Of a DNA stretch of 64,000 bases, positions 27,340 to 35,969 are shown piece after piece (within the stretch, counting starts at the first letter, position 1; each line of letters begins with the position of its first letter). The notes beneath the pieces were generated by a model. It was not told the origin of the DNA. It made no database searches and saw only the letters and a program-made list of their open reading frames with translations. Origin of the DNA: an uncultured bacterium (GTDB lineage Bacteria > Patescibacteriota > Saccharimonadia > Saccharimonadales > Saccharimonadaceae); assembly GCA_938017895.1 (NCBI GenBank), contig CALIJI010000011.1, forward strand, positions 1 to 64,000, written 5' to 3'. A program made the translations under genes and the position numbers.

Positions 27340-27415
27340 CCACATTTAATCAATAAATACAACACTTATATAATTTAAAATAAATAGCCATTTTGATTTT
27401 TCTATAAAAATATGT

Positions 27416-27474
27416 TAGAATAATAAATATTTAGCACCTTTCGAATATGAAACTTTTCGAAAAATTTTAGTGCT
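27416..27474 (+). promoter_or_regulatory. Promoter and leader hairpin of the secreted protein gene
   Basis: Extended -10 TGTTAGAAT (hexamer 27416-27421) is followed by an AGCAC (27433-27437) / GTGCT (27470-27474) stem with an inner TTCGAA / TTCGAA pairing, then TTTTGGAGG. Confidence 0.45.
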
Positions 27475-27490
27475 ATCTTTTGGAGGAAAA

Positions 27491-28162
27491 ATGAAAAAAT
27501 ATATAGTTATGATTACTATTGCGGTTTTCACTACCATGTATCGACCAGTTTTCGCCCAAACCGAAGATTGGCGTAGCAATTTCCGTTCTATTTTTGAAGA
27601 TACTACCATTCAAAGAGTGGACGAAAAAATCCGCACGAAAGCGGAAGAAATTAAAAAATCAGATATTCTAAGCAAAGAAAAACTTCAAAGCACAAAAGAA
27701 AAAGCCAGAGAAACTTGGTCTAAGGCCAAGAGCTGGCTTGGCGATAAGTGGGATTCCTACGGGGAGCACACTTATGAAGCCGACGGACTTGAATTTCTTA
27801 ACGGCAATGGCAACCGGATTGACGGCATTTACCTAACTATTAAAATCGGCGTTATTAGAAATACGATGTATTTCAGCGATGCAAATGGAGCAAAGATAAA
27901 CCAATATTTTTCTTGGACCGATATTACACAAATAAAAAAATATCGGTTCATTACTCCAGTAGCTAATGGTAAAATTTTCACTAATTTCGCTGTTAGCTAT
28001 GGCGAAAAAAATATTTTCCCTAGTGGAAAATATTATGTCTGGGCTGAATGCGAAAGCTTAGACGGGTCGAAATTTTATCGACCCGCACCAGTCTCCAAGG
28101 AAAAATTCAAAACCTTGAAGTCCGGAGAAAGAGGAATAGAATTCACTCCGGACTTCAACTAA
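27491..28162 (+). CDS. Secreted protein of unknown function (223 aa)
   Basis: The start is ATG with GGAGG 5 nt upstream. A clear signal peptide (KKYIVMITIAVFTTMY) ends in VFA with cleavage likely before QTEDW. A helical charged stretch (~30-85, including KEKARETWSKAKSWLGDKW) is followed by a beta-rich region with aromatic residues (GVIRNTMYFSDANG, GKYYVWAECESLDG). No lipobox. No family recognised. It sits alone on the plus strand, divergent from rpoB, with its own promoter and terminator. As one of the few secreted proteins here it may act at the host-contact surface; that is inference from location only. Confidence 0.7.
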   Translation: MKKYIVMITIAVFTTMYRPVFAQTEDWRSNFRSIFEDTTIQRVDEKIRTKAEEIKKSDILSKEKLQSTKEKARETWSKAKSWLGDKWDSYGEHTYEADGLEFLNGNGNRIDGIYLTIKIGVIRNTMYFSDANGAKINQYFSWTDITQIKKYRFITPVANGKIFTNFAVSYGEKNIFPSGKYYVWAECESLDGSKFYRPAPVSKEKFKTLKSGERGIEFTPDFN

Positions 28163-28194
28163 CCCTCGATTTATTTGAGGGTTTTTCTTTTTTG
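28161..28194 (+). terminator. Terminator of the secreted protein gene
   Basis: AACCCTC / GAGGGTT stem, 9-nt loop, followed by TTTTCTTTTTT. Confidence 0.9.
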
Positions 28195-28217
28195 TATTAT
28201 CCCCAAAAATATTCTAA

Positions 28218-28250
28218 ATTTTAAAAGCACTCCATAAAACGAGTGCTTGT
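28218..28250 (-). terminator. Terminator of the 144-aa/101-aa gene pair
   Basis: AAGCACTC / GAGTGCTT stem with flanking A and T runs, downstream of the 144-aa gene. Confidence 0.8.
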
Positions 28251-28265
28251 TTTAAACAAAAACTT

Positions 28266-28700
28266 CTAAGCGATAAAACTATTCATTTTTTTAATAATTT
28301 CACCACTATTATGTTCGTAGAACATACCAAAAAGCTCTTCAAATTGAGCTATAGATAGTTCGCCCCTAGCCAGAGCGGCGGCGGCTATTTTTAGTATACG
28401 CCTACCGATTTGGCTAATCTGACCATATTCTGAAGATAAATAACGAAACACAATCTGAAGATTCTTATCAGCCATCAAAAAGGTTAGTCCAACTAGACTC
28501 TCCTTTTCTTTTTCGCTCAGGATTTCTAGACCCTGCAAATAAATATAATTTACATAGTGACCTTGAATGAGATCGTTGATATCTAAGCCAGTCTTATCTT
28601 TGACATTAGAAATCAGCAACAAATCCGACAAATATAGCCCGCCCCTAGTCTGCTTTATAATCTCAACCGAGTTGAACACAATTTCTCGATCGTAAATCAA
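28266..28700 (-). CDS. Helical protein of unknown function (144 aa), second of a pair
   Basis: Begins with TTG four bases after the stop of the 101-aa gene; no ATG is close, so coupled re-initiation at TTG is assumed (start moderately certain). The protein is largely helical and acidic-neutral, with MIYDREIVFNSVEIIKQ at the start and an Ala-rich helix (RRILKIAAAALARG) near 110. No signal, membrane segment or known motif. The paired, equally unknown neighbour suggests a two-protein unit; toxin-antitoxin is one guess, without supporting motifs. Confidence 0.55.
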   Translation of the reverse strand: MIYDREIVFNSVEIIKQTRGGLYLSDLLLISNVKDKTGLDINDLIQGHYVNYIYLQGLEILSEKEKESLVGLTFLMADKNLQIVFRYLSSEYGQISQIGRRILKIAAAALARGELSIAQFEELFGMFYEHNSGEIIKKMNSFIA

Positions 28701-28703
28701 AGC

Positions 28704-29009
28704 TTAAAAAATTCGTTGATCCTTCTCATCACCTTTCCTCAGGTTATCTAGAAGTTCAAATTCTCGCTCGCCAATAGGCCTAACGAACTCTTTCGCTGCA
28801 GGATTGTATCCAATCACTGCAAGTAAGAGCTCTAAGACCAGTCCTGAGCCCTCTTCTTGAAAAACCTGAATAATTCCAGGATTGTCTAGATGATTAAGTA
28901 TACTTAAGCTCATCATAAGTCGACTAGAAGAATCATCGCCTTTTACTTTGCGAAGTTCTTCAACTTCCTTGTAAAAATTTTCTGCTAGGTCAGCATTTAA
29001 ATGCAACAT
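28704..29009 (-). CDS. Helical protein of unknown function (101 aa), first of a pair
   Basis: The start is ATG (MLHLNADLAENF), with GGAGGTGG 5 nt upstream; an in-frame TTG five codons earlier overlaps the Shine-Dalgarno and is rejected. Helical, acidic (VEELRKVKGDDSSSRLM, LLELLLAVIGYNP), no recognised domain. A promoter with 5' hairpin precedes it and the 144-aa gene follows at once. Confidence 0.6.
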   Translation of the reverse strand: MLHLNADLAENFYKEVEELRKVKGDDSSSRLMMSLSILNHLDNPGIIQVFQEEGSGLVLELLLAVIGYNPAAKEFVRPIGEREFELLDNLRKGDEKDQRIF

Positions 29010-29030
29010 ATATTCCACCTCCAAAGGGCT

Positions 29031-29064
29031 AACGGCTTATTGAAGCCGTTGCATACAAATTATA
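29031..29064 (-). promoter_or_regulatory. Promoter and 5' terminal hairpin of the 101-aa gene
   Basis: The -10 TATAAT (29059-29064) predicts a start near 29052. A perfect 8-bp hairpin AACGGCTT / AAGCCGTT (29031-29050) begins 2-3 nt later, followed by the GGAGG site. Confidence 0.6.
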
Positions 29065-29089
29065 TAACGCTCTTAAAATAAAAGCAAAC

Positions 29090-29123
29090 AAACTAAAACC
29101 TACTAAGTGACTAGTAGGTTTTA
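29090..29123 (-). terminator. Terminator of tig
   Basis: AACCTACTA / TAGTAGGTT perfect stem followed by TTTAGTTT on the minus strand. Confidence 0.85.
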
Positions 29124-29139
29124 TCGTGTTTGAATAAAA

Positions 29140-30426
29140 TTATTTCTTTGAGTTTAGTTTAACCAACAGATCAACTGTTTTTTCGGTCAAAAGTTGGTTT
29201 GCGAGATCACGTCGAACCTCATCACTCGCCAATTGCTCAAGAGCTTCTTTGCTTTTACCATATTGAGCTTTAAGCTGTTCAATTCGAGCGTCAACTTCTT
29301 CGAAAGAAGCTTCAACTTTTTCGACTTTCGAAAGCTCAGCTAAAGCTAGACCAGCTTTAACACGAGCTTTAGCGGCTTCTTGCACATCAGTTTCAAGCCA
29401 CTCTTCACGAGTTTTACCAAGTCGTTCAAGATAAGCATCCAAAGTCAAACCAGAATACATCAAATTCTGTTGCATATCCATTTCGATTCCGCGTTTTTGG
29501 TCCTCAAGCAGGACTTCCGGAACGGGAACTTTCGAAATTTCAGCCAATTCTCTCACTAGACCATCTTTAAACTTATCGTCAGCTTCATGCTCTTTTTGGT
29601 GATGAAGATCTTCTTTGATCTGTTTTTCAAAGTCTTCTACAGTCTTAAAATCGCCAAGTTTTTTCAAAAATTCCTCATCAAGTTCTGGTAAAATATTTTC
29701 ACGGACTTCATGAATCTTCACCTCGAAAACAACTTTCGCCCCAGCTAACTCTGCTGAATGATAATCCTTTGGAAATTCCAGATCAAGTGTAAGTTCATCG
29801 CCAGCTTTTTTACCAATAAGACCATCCTCAAAGCCAGGAATGAAGCTGTTTGAGCCAAGCTCGAGCGGGAATTTTTCGGCTTTTCCACCATCAAAAGCTA
29901 CACCATCTTTTTTACCCAAGAAGTCAATAATAACTTCGTCGCCTTTTTTGGCTGCACGTTTAACTTCTTTTTTCTCGGCGAAATTTGCACGAATTCGATT
30001 TATAGTATCATCAATTTCTTTTTTGGATACTTTTACCGCGGATTTTTTCGCTTTAAGATTTTTATAATCACCAAGTTCAACTTTTGGCAGAACTTCTGCT
30101 TCAGCGGTAAATTCAAGCTCGGTCTCTGGAACAAATTTTTCGATATTAACCTCCGGACGATTTAAAGCCTGAATTCCCTCTTGAAGGAAGGCTTCTGCAA
30201 CAGCTTTCGAAACTGCATTCTCCATAGTTTCGTTAGCTAGATCAACAGGATTAACTTGCGCTGCTACCATTTCAAGTGGAGCTTTCCCCTTACGAAAACC
30301 ACTAATTTTAATATCTTTTGCGAGCTTAGTTAGAGCGACTTGCTGCGCGGCATCAAGTTCTTCTTTTTCGAGCGAAATCGTCAAGCGAACTTTTACATCT
30401 GAAATATTCTTTACTTTTATCTTCAT
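29140..30426 (-). CDS. tig: Trigger factor
   Basis: Ribosome-associated chaperone with peptidyl-prolyl isomerase activity. 428 aa. The N-terminal ribosome-binding domain contains the signature loop GFRKGKAP, the FKBP-type PPIase domain lies near 150-240 (SNSFIPGFEDGLIGKKAGDE), and a long helical C-terminal arm follows. TGCTATAAT ends 8 nt before the ATG with no Shine-Dalgarno, so the mRNA is probably leaderless. Single gene with terminator. Confidence 0.97.
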   Translation of the reverse strand: MKIKVKNISDVKVRLTISLEKEELDAAQQVALTKLAKDIKISGFRKGKAPLEMVAAQVNPVDLANETMENAVSKAVAEAFLQEGIQALNRPEVNIEKFVPETELEFTAEAEVLPKVELGDYKNLKAKKSAVKVSKKEIDDTINRIRANFAEKKEVKRAAKKGDEVIIDFLGKKDGVAFDGGKAEKFPLELGSNSFIPGFEDGLIGKKAGDELTLDLEFPKDYHSAELAGAKVVFEVKIHEVRENILPELDEEFLKKLGDFKTVEDFEKQIKEDLHHQKEHEADDKFKDGLVRELAEISKVPVPEVLLEDQKRGIEMDMQQNLMYSGLTLDAYLERLGKTREEWLETDVQEAAKARVKAGLALAELSKVEKVEASFEEVDARIEQLKAQYGKSKEALEQLASDEVRRDLANQLLTEKTVDLLVKLNSKK

Positions 30427-30460
30427 ATTCTTTAATTATAGCATAGCCAGATTTTTTAAG

Positions 30461-30486
30461 CAAAAAGAGCACTAAATGTGCCCTCT
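30461..30486 (-). terminator. Terminator of the 62-aa membrane protein gene
   Basis: GGGCAC-ATTTA-GTGCTC stem followed by TTTTTG; it overlaps the stop codon. Confidence 0.6.
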
Positions 30487-30673
30487 AATCACGAAATAGT
30501 ATACCAAGGCTAATTGCAGAACTAATAGATCCTGGAACAGCAATTACCAGATTTTTGCTTGTTGCGCCAAATAGTAAAGCTGCCCCGCCTAATAAAAAGA
30601 AGAAAATAACTCGACTCTTTTTTTCAGCTATACGATCAATTATATCCTTGATATATTTCATCAACATTTTCAT
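30485..30673 (-). CDS. Small membrane protein (62 aa)
   Basis: The start is ATG (MKMLMKYIKD), with GGGGGTGA 5 nt upstream. An amphipathic basic start is followed by two hydrophobic segments (about 20-36 and 42-58) in a helical-hairpin layout. A TTGACA -35 and TATTTT -10 with 17-bp spacing lie in the end of the upstream methyltransferase gene. No family is recognised. Confidence 0.55.
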   Translation of the reverse strand: MKMLMKYIKDIIDRIAEKKSRVIFFFLLGGAALLFGATSKNLVIAVPGSISSAISLGILFRD

Positions 30674-30713
30674 GTACGTCACCCCCATTCTCATATAAAA
30701 TATCCTATAAAAA

Positions 30714-31298
30714 CTATTTTGTCAAATAATTCCGCCGAGCGAATTCATACATAACAATCCCGCTCGCTACGCCCACATTGATACTGCGCGTCGATCCAAA
30801 CTGTTCGATCGCTACCATTTTACTGCATTCTTTTAACATTTCTGGAGAAATTCCATTGCTTTCATTACCAAAAATCAGGACTGAATCAGACGGTAATTCT
30901 ACCTCATTTAAGTTTGTCGCGCCTTTTTGATTATCAATTGCAATTAGCTGCAAGTTATTATCTCGTGACCACGCAACAAATTCCTCAACCGTTCGATGAT
31001 AATAAACATTCATATAAGCTTCCGTCTTCATTGCGCCACGCCGATTCCAGTGGCGTTTACCAATAATATGGATTCCACTAGCATTAAAAGCATTTGCGTT
31101 GCGAGCGATCGTTCCAATATTAAAATCGTGCGAAAAATTCTCGATAGCAACATGAAAGCTTAGCCGATTTTGGTCAAGTCTATTTTTAACTTCAGCCACA
31201 CTTAACCCTTTAAAATCATCAACCAAATTTCGCGGGTCATTTTGACGTGTTAGTCCTTCGCCGGTTTCGAAATCGAAATTCTGCAAATTATTTTCCAT
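30714..31298 (-). CDS. SpoU/TrmH-family RNA 2'-O-methyltransferase
   Basis: SPOUT-fold enzyme that methylates ribose 2'-OH in tRNA or rRNA using SAM. ~194 aa. The three SpoU motifs are clear: NIGTIARNANAF, VLIFGNESNGIS and STRSINVGVASGIVMYE (trefoil-knot SAM site). The ATG chosen lies inside the stop region of the flavoprotein gene (ATGGAAAATAA); a TTG three codons upstream is an alternative. Substrate (tRNA G18, Cm32/34 or 23S) cannot be told from sequence alone. Confidence 0.92.
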   Translation of the reverse strand: MENNLQNFDFETGEGLTRQNDPRNLVDDFKGLSVAEVKNRLDQNRLSFHVAIENFSHDFNIGTIARNANAFNASGIHIIGKRHWNRRGAMKTEAYMNVYYHRTVEEFVAWSRDNNLQLIAIDNQKGATNLNEVELPSDSVLIFGNESNGISPEMLKECSKMVAIEQFGSTRSINVGVASGIVMYEFARRNYLTK

Positions 31299-32886
31299 TT
31301 CGAACAATCTTCATCAATTCTTTAACATCATTTTGCGATTTTACACCCGGATTTAAAATCCCTAGCGGATCAAAAATCTGTTTAATTTTAGCATAAATTT
31401 CCTGAACTTCAATATCGGCATTTTTTGAAACAAATTCACCATAAAGACGACCTTCTCCTGCCCCATAACCAAGCTCACCATCAACCGTTGCTAGTAGCAT
31501 ATTCAACCCAGATAAAAATTCTAGCGACTTTCGGCGATCACTGACTTTTGCGAAGTCGAATTCAGCCAAAATCTCAAAAATTGAAGTTAAAGCCGAACCT
31601 TGAATAGGTGCTGGAATATTAAATTTTTGAGCTAGTTTCTGAAGCCCTATATAAAATTGTTCAAACCGCTCAAGCGGAATATAAATCCCTTGAATTGGAA
31701 AAATCTCTTCACGAATTACACCGGCTCGAGCGCGTAAAGCTTCTCTCACATCACGTATCGCCTCGATTTCAGCTTTCTGAGAATCAGAACTATCATCTCG
31801 CCAGAAGGTCGAACCTTCAAATTTACGCGAAGCTTTTTCAATCTTTCGCATAACGCTGTTGATTTTACGTTGATTTCGCTCTGTAATACCGATCACAAGA
31901 ACTATTTTAGTTGTCAACTTTTGTTCAACCCTATCAAGATAAAATTGATATTTTTTACCACTAGCAACCGCTAAATCAAACATTTTACCATCAAACAACT
32001 CGACAATATCTGGATTGAAATGCTTGATAATATCAATATAATCCCGCGCGTCATCACGATTTTCAAATGATACTACAGCAAATTCAGTTTCGTCAACTAT
32101 ATATTCAGTATTTAGAGTTGCTTCAACTACAGCACCAAGCGTACCTAAAGAACCAAAAAATAAAGGCGTTAAATCAAACGATCCATCAGCTTTTTTAACT
32201 TTAGTAATGCCACTATAGCCAGAACTAGAGTCATCCTCCATTTGCTGAATTTTGCTCCAATTATCTTCAATCAAAGCATCAACCCCACGATAAATATCAC
32301 CCTCAAAATCTTGTTGGGCTAATTTTTCATTTAATTCACGCCTAGAAATCCTACTTGTTGTAATTAAGTCACCATTTGATAGGACTATACGCAACTCACG
32401 CGTAGCATCAAGTAAATCACCATAGTTAAATTTTTGGCTAGGCAAATTCATAGAAATAGCTCCGCCAATAGTTAGCATTTCGCCTGCAGGAGATTGAGGA
32501 ATATTCATAGCATGCGCACCAATTGTTAAATTCATCTTAGAAAAATTAGCACCAGCCTGAACTTTAACCGTTTTATTTTTCAAATCAAGTTCTTGAATTG
32601 CATCCAGATGGCGAGATAGATCAACTACAATTCCATCCCCAATAGAAGATCCATCAGTTGATCCGCCAAAACCTCGCATTGTCACACCAAAGATATGTTT
32701 TTTCTCTGCTAGCTGACAAGAAAAACGCATTATTTTTCTAACATCATCTAAGATTCGCGGATAAACTACGATATTTGGTTCAATTTTTAAAATACTCCGA
32801 TCTGTAGAAAACTGCTTCAAGCGAGATTCGCGCGCCGAAACCTCACCCAAAATATATCCATTTAAGTATTTAACTATTTTGCTCAT
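31288..32886 (-). CDS. FAD-binding (PCMH/GlcD-type) oxidoreductase
   Basis: 532 aa. The N-terminal FAD domain has VVYPRILDDVRKIM, the pyrophosphate loop RGFGGSTDGSS and GGAISMNLPSQKFNYGD; the C-terminal domain has a GlcD-like ending (IKQIFDPLGILNPGVKS). Members oxidise 2-hydroxy acids such as lactate or glycolate. No Cys cluster is present, so it is not fused to a ferredoxin part. The start is ATG MSKIVKYL: extended -10 TGGTAAAAT lies 8 nt upstream, so leaderless initiation fits; an upstream in-frame ATG would lie only 3 nt from another -10. Substrate unknown. Confidence 0.9.
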   Translation of the reverse strand: MSKIVKYLNGYILGEVSARESRLKQFSTDRSILKIEPNIVVYPRILDDVRKIMRFSCQLAEKKHIFGVTMRGFGGSTDGSSIGDGIVVDLSRHLDAIQELDLKNKTVKVQAGANFSKMNLTIGAHAMNIPQSPAGEMLTIGGAISMNLPSQKFNYGDLLDATRELRIVLSNGDLITTSRISRRELNEKLAQQDFEGDIYRGVDALIEDNWSKIQQMEDDSSSGYSGITKVKKADGSFDLTPLFFGSLGTLGAVVEATLNTEYIVDETEFAVVSFENRDDARDYIDIIKHFNPDIVELFDGKMFDLAVASGKKYQFYLDRVEQKLTTKIVLVIGITERNQRKINSVMRKIEKASRKFEGSTFWRDDSSDSQKAEIEAIRDVREALRARAGVIREEIFPIQGIYIPLERFEQFYIGLQKLAQKFNIPAPIQGSALTSIFEILAEFDFAKVSDRRKSLEFLSGLNMLLATVDGELGYGAGEGRLYGEFVSKNADIEVQEIYAKIKQIFDPLGILNPGVKSQNDVKELMKIVRNGK

Positions 32887-32992
32887 TTGCCTTAATTTTA
32901 CCACAAGCATAATATTTTAGCAAACACTAAACATAAACATTAAAAGTATGCCGAATCTTTTATTTTCACTATCTTTTTGCTAAAATGAAACT

Positions 32993-33832
32993 ATGTATTC
33001 ACGAGTAACTCCGTTTGAAAAAGCTGATCGAATTGCTGGCACCCATCAAAAAATCGACCGTGCAGCTCGCTTAATTTTGCGCGAAATTAGATCAGTAGCA
33101 TTACCGAAATCACAGGTTCATTTTCCATCGATAAATGAAATTTTACACTTTGAAGGTTCTGGTGGTCCAGATGGGATCAAAATGAAATCACCAGGCAAAG
33201 ATGAGCCTTGGCACTTTGTTGATCCTCATGGAGATTATTCGGCGATGATAACCTATATTGAAAATCACCTAACCAATCTCTCTATTGCCCTATCAGAACA
33301 AAATTTCGTACGAGCCAGTTTTGAAGCCGGATGGATGGCTCACGCAATTACCGACGCTCTTACACCCGCTCATCAATATCCGATGGAAGATAAGATAATT
33401 GAAATTTCCGGCAAACACCCAAATGAGCGCATAAAACTTAATCAAAAAATGTTCCTACCAGGTGACACTTGGAGAAAACGACTTTCCGCGAATTGGAAAT
33501 ATCTTGGACCAAAGGGAGTCATGAGTTCTCATATGCTTTATGAAATGGGGGTTGCAGTACTCACAACCTCTCTCTCAGCGCGAAAAATCGCCCAAAAACC
33601 ATCTCCCCAAGAAATAACTCGACTAAAAAACGGTGAATTTATAACAATGTTCGAGGATTCTATTCAATTTGTAGCTAAAAAACAATATTACCAAACTTTT
33701 ATTCGAAAAGGCTGGACTTCTCGCTTAGCCAGAGAAACTCGAACTATTTTATTACCAGAAATTTCCAAACTTGTAGCATTAGCTTGGCTTGAAGCAATTC
33801 GTCGAGCAGAATTGATAATGGAGCAAAAATGA
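32993..33832 (+). CDS. Phospholipase C / S1-P1 nuclease-fold-like protein
   Basis: 279 aa, all-helical. GWMAHAITDALTPAHQYP has the Hx3Dx3PxH spacing of zinc-dependent phospholipase C and P1 nuclease proteins; further His candidates are in GTHQKID, LHFEG, WHFVDPHGDY and SSHMLYE. No signal peptide is visible, unlike classical secreted PLCs, so substrate and location are open. The ATG is 6 nt after TGCTAAAAT (leaderless). The stop overlaps rsmD (ATGA), so both genes are coupled. Confidence 0.6.
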   Translation: MYSRVTPFEKADRIAGTHQKIDRAARLILREIRSVALPKSQVHFPSINEILHFEGSGGPDGIKMKSPGKDEPWHFVDPHGDYSAMITYIENHLTNLSIALSEQNFVRASFEAGWMAHAITDALTPAHQYPMEDKIIEISGKHPNERIKLNQKMFLPGDTWRKRLSANWKYLGPKGVMSSHMLYEMGVAVLTTSLSARKIAQKPSPQEITRLKNGEFITMFEDSIQFVAKKQYYQTFIRKGWTSRLARETRTILLPEISKLVALAWLEAIRRAELIMEQK

Positions 33833-34407
33833 ATATCCGCTTAATTTCTGGCGCGCTCAAAAACCATAAAATTACAGCACCCAATAGCCGCCAGACCCAT
33901 CCAATGAGCGAGCGAATTAGAGGAGCAATTTTTAACTCTATCCAAGCCTATGTACCTAATGCAAGAGTACTTGATGCTTTTGCTGGAACCGGTGCTTTGG
34001 GACTAGAGGCTCTTTCGCGCGGTGCTAGTTCAGCAACTTTTATCGAGAAAAATCGTCTTACGCAAAAAATTCTGGCTGAAAACTTACAAATTATTCAGAA
34101 AACAAATTTAAATGCGCCAGTAAAATTAATTCGAGCTGGCATATCCGGCTGGCTAAATTCAACCTCCAAACAATTTGCCTTAGGCGAAATACCAAATTTA
34201 CCAACCTTTAATCTAATTTTCGCCGACCCACCATATTACGATCCACAATTCCCCACTATCGAACGATTAGTTGACCGGTTAGAACCCGATGGAGTATTAG
34301 TTCTTTCACAGCCAGCCAGTCTGGAAGATTTCTCGCACCCACAGCTTTCATTGTTGAATTCCAAAACCTACTCCGCAGCAAGAATAATTATCTTCAAAAA
34401 GAAATAA
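33829..34407 (+). CDS. rsmD: 16S rRNA (guanine966-N2)-methyltransferase RsmD
   Basis: 192 aa. MNIRLISGALKNHKITAP, the RIRGAIFNSI segment, the SAM loop VLDAFAGTGALGLEALSRGA and the catalytic FADPPYYDPQF (DPPY) define the family. It methylates G966 near the P-site decoding region of 16S rRNA. Translationally coupled to the phospholipase-like gene by a 4-bp overlap. Confidence 0.95.
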   Translation: MNIRLISGALKNHKITAPNSRQTHPMSERIRGAIFNSIQAYVPNARVLDAFAGTGALGLEALSRGASSATFIEKNRLTQKILAENLQIIQKTNLNAPVKLIRAGISGWLNSTSKQFALGEIPNLPTFNLIFADPPYYDPQFPTIERLVDRLEPDGVLVLSQPASLEDFSHPQLSLLNSKTYSAARIIIFKKK

Positions 34408-34422
34408 ACTTCAATCTAGGCT

Positions 34423-35079
34423 TTAAACGCCTGCCAAATCATCCTCGTCAGCAAAAACATTGCTCAAAGTTAAAATAACCGGCACAAAAATTAAAAAGAA
34501 TATTTCAAGCTGTGGTGAAACTACTGAGAAAACCAAAACAGCTATTATTGCTAAAAAATTAAACCCTAAGCGCACAAACAGATGACGACGCATAGCTTTG
34601 TCGTTCTCGAAGCGATGGAACAACCCTGCACCTTTAGAACGTGAACTAACAAATATCCAACGCATACAAAATTCAGTAAAGAAGTAAACAGCTGCATAAC
34701 TAAGCGCAGGAATTGTTTCCTCTGGATTTTTTATCATCCATTTCATTAAAAGAGGAATTAGAGATAAAGAAAACAGAAAAATTAAATTCTTCCAAACAAA
34801 GCTATTTGTAACTTTATGTACGTTTTCCAACGCACGATGATGACGCGTCCACTGAATACCAACAATCACGAAACTTGCAAAATAAATAATGACCGAACGA
34901 AATAGCTCCACTATTTGAATTGCATTATGCGACGAATTTGGCACAGGAATCTCAAGTACCATTAAGGTGATAATAATCGCAATAAAACCGTCAGACAGCG
35001 CCGACAATCGATCAACCGAAATTTCACCCCCGTGATAATATCTATTTATTCGCTTTATTCTCTGGCGAAAGTTTCTCAT
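34423..35079 (-). CDS. TMEM175-family (DUF1211) membrane protein, putative K+ channel
   Basis: 218 aa with about six hydrophobic segments. The family signature is in the first segment: RLSALSDGFIAIIITLMVLEIPVP, matching the FSDGxxAIxxTLxxL filter helix of TMEM175-like potassium channels. Bacterial members have one six-helix repeat and tetramerise, which fits this length. A charged loop ERSRSKGAG-like segment (SSRSKGAGLFHRFENDKAM) lies between helices. Shine-Dalgarno GGAGG and -10 TATAAT are upstream. It is convergent with rsmD. Confidence 0.85.
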   Translation of the reverse strand: MRNFRQRIKRINRYYHGGEISVDRLSALSDGFIAIIITLMVLEIPVPNSSHNAIQIVELFRSVIIYFASFVIVGIQWTRHHRALENVHKVTNSFVWKNLIFLFSLSLIPLLMKWMIKNPEETIPALSYAAVYFFTEFCMRWIFVSSRSKGAGLFHRFENDKAMRRHLFVRLGFNFLAIIAVLVFSVVSPQLEIFFLIFVPVILTLSNVFADEDDLAGV

Positions 35080-35342
35080 TTTCCTCCTTTTAATATAACG
35101 ATTATAGCATAATCATCTAGAAAGAACAAAATACATATTAATTATAAAAATAAACAATCACCTCAAAATAACATATCGCGTACCCCCTTCTCGGACTTTT
35201 AGAAATGATTAAACCTACAAAATAATAAAGCTTCTACAAAGGATTAATTTTGCAGTATTTTAAAAAATGTATTATAATTAAGTTAATTACATAGAGATAA
35301 AAAGCTCTGGTGTAAGTATTTTTATTTTAGGGGGTAGATAAA

Positions 35343-35568
35343 ATGGCAAGAAGTGAGTATCAGATAAACTTCAGAAAAGCTAATGCAGAGCTTATAGATA
35401 TAGCATCGAATCCAGACCTTCCAGCACGAGGTTAAGCAATTATTATCATGAAATTAATTAGAGAAATGGCTAACCTTGACGTGGACAAATTTCTACGAAA
35501 ATCGTGGAAACATAACCCTAGAAACACAAAAAGAAGCCATAGAATGGCGTAAAAGCCTCAAAAAATAA
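35343..35568 (+). pseudogene. Decayed small gene (~75 codons) with one in-frame stop and one frameshift
   Basis: An ATG with GGGGGT Shine-Dalgarno, a TATAAT -10 and a short AGAG/CTCT leader hairpin opens MARSEYQINFRKANAELI... and reaches TAA at 35433-35435. The same frame continues after the stop as AIIIMKLIREMANLDVDKF, then meaning moves to the +1 frame near 35487-35491 as YENRGNITLETQKEAIEW and ends at 35566-35568. Together this reads like one ~75-aa protein broken twice. A 30-aa ORF could still be translated. Family unknown. The remainder of 35080-35640 holds no other gene I can support. Confidence 0.45.
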
Positions 35569-35640
35569 GCTAGAGAAAATAACTCTAGCTTTTCTTAATT
35601 TCTCTGTCTTCTAGCGGTTATAATGATAAAGTTGTAAATG

Positions 35641-35868
35641 CTAATCCTTCTTTTTAAATGGTATACGTAAAATATATACCTCATCATCTGCAGCTCTAGC
35701 TATCATAAAAGCCATCATTACAAATGTAAAAATGAAAGCAACAAAAAAATCACTATTGAGAATTACAGAAACACAACCTATAAAAATCGAGAACGCTAGG
35801 TTCAATAACATCATTGAAGTATAAAACTTACTTGATATTTTTGACCTTTTCTTAAAGTTCTTAGCCAT
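35641..35868 (-). CDS. Small membrane protein (75 aa)
   Basis: ATG MAKNFKKRSKISSK with GGAGGGG 6 nt upstream (an upstream GTG is rejected). A basic head, then two hydrophobic segments (about 18-37 and 42-58), and a charged tail ending in KKD. Unknown function; it resembles the other one- and two-helix small proteins in this window only in layout. Confidence 0.55.
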   Translation of the reverse strand: MAKNFKKRSKISSKFYTSMMLLNLAFSIFIGCVSVILNSDFFVAFIFTFVMMAFMIARAADDEVYILRIPFKKKD

Positions 35869-35918
35869 AAGCACCCCTCCTATAAATTACTCTCCTTATA
35901 TTACCACATTCTACTACA

Positions 35919-35957
35919 AAAACAAAACCATCCTTTTTATAAGGGATGGTTTTATTT
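35919..35957 (-). terminator. Terminator of rpsL-rpsG
   Basis: Perfect 10-bp AAAACCATCC / GGATGGTTTT stem followed by a T-rich tail (TGTTTTT) on the minus strand. Confidence 0.9.
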
Positions 35958-35969
35958 ATAGGACTGCAA

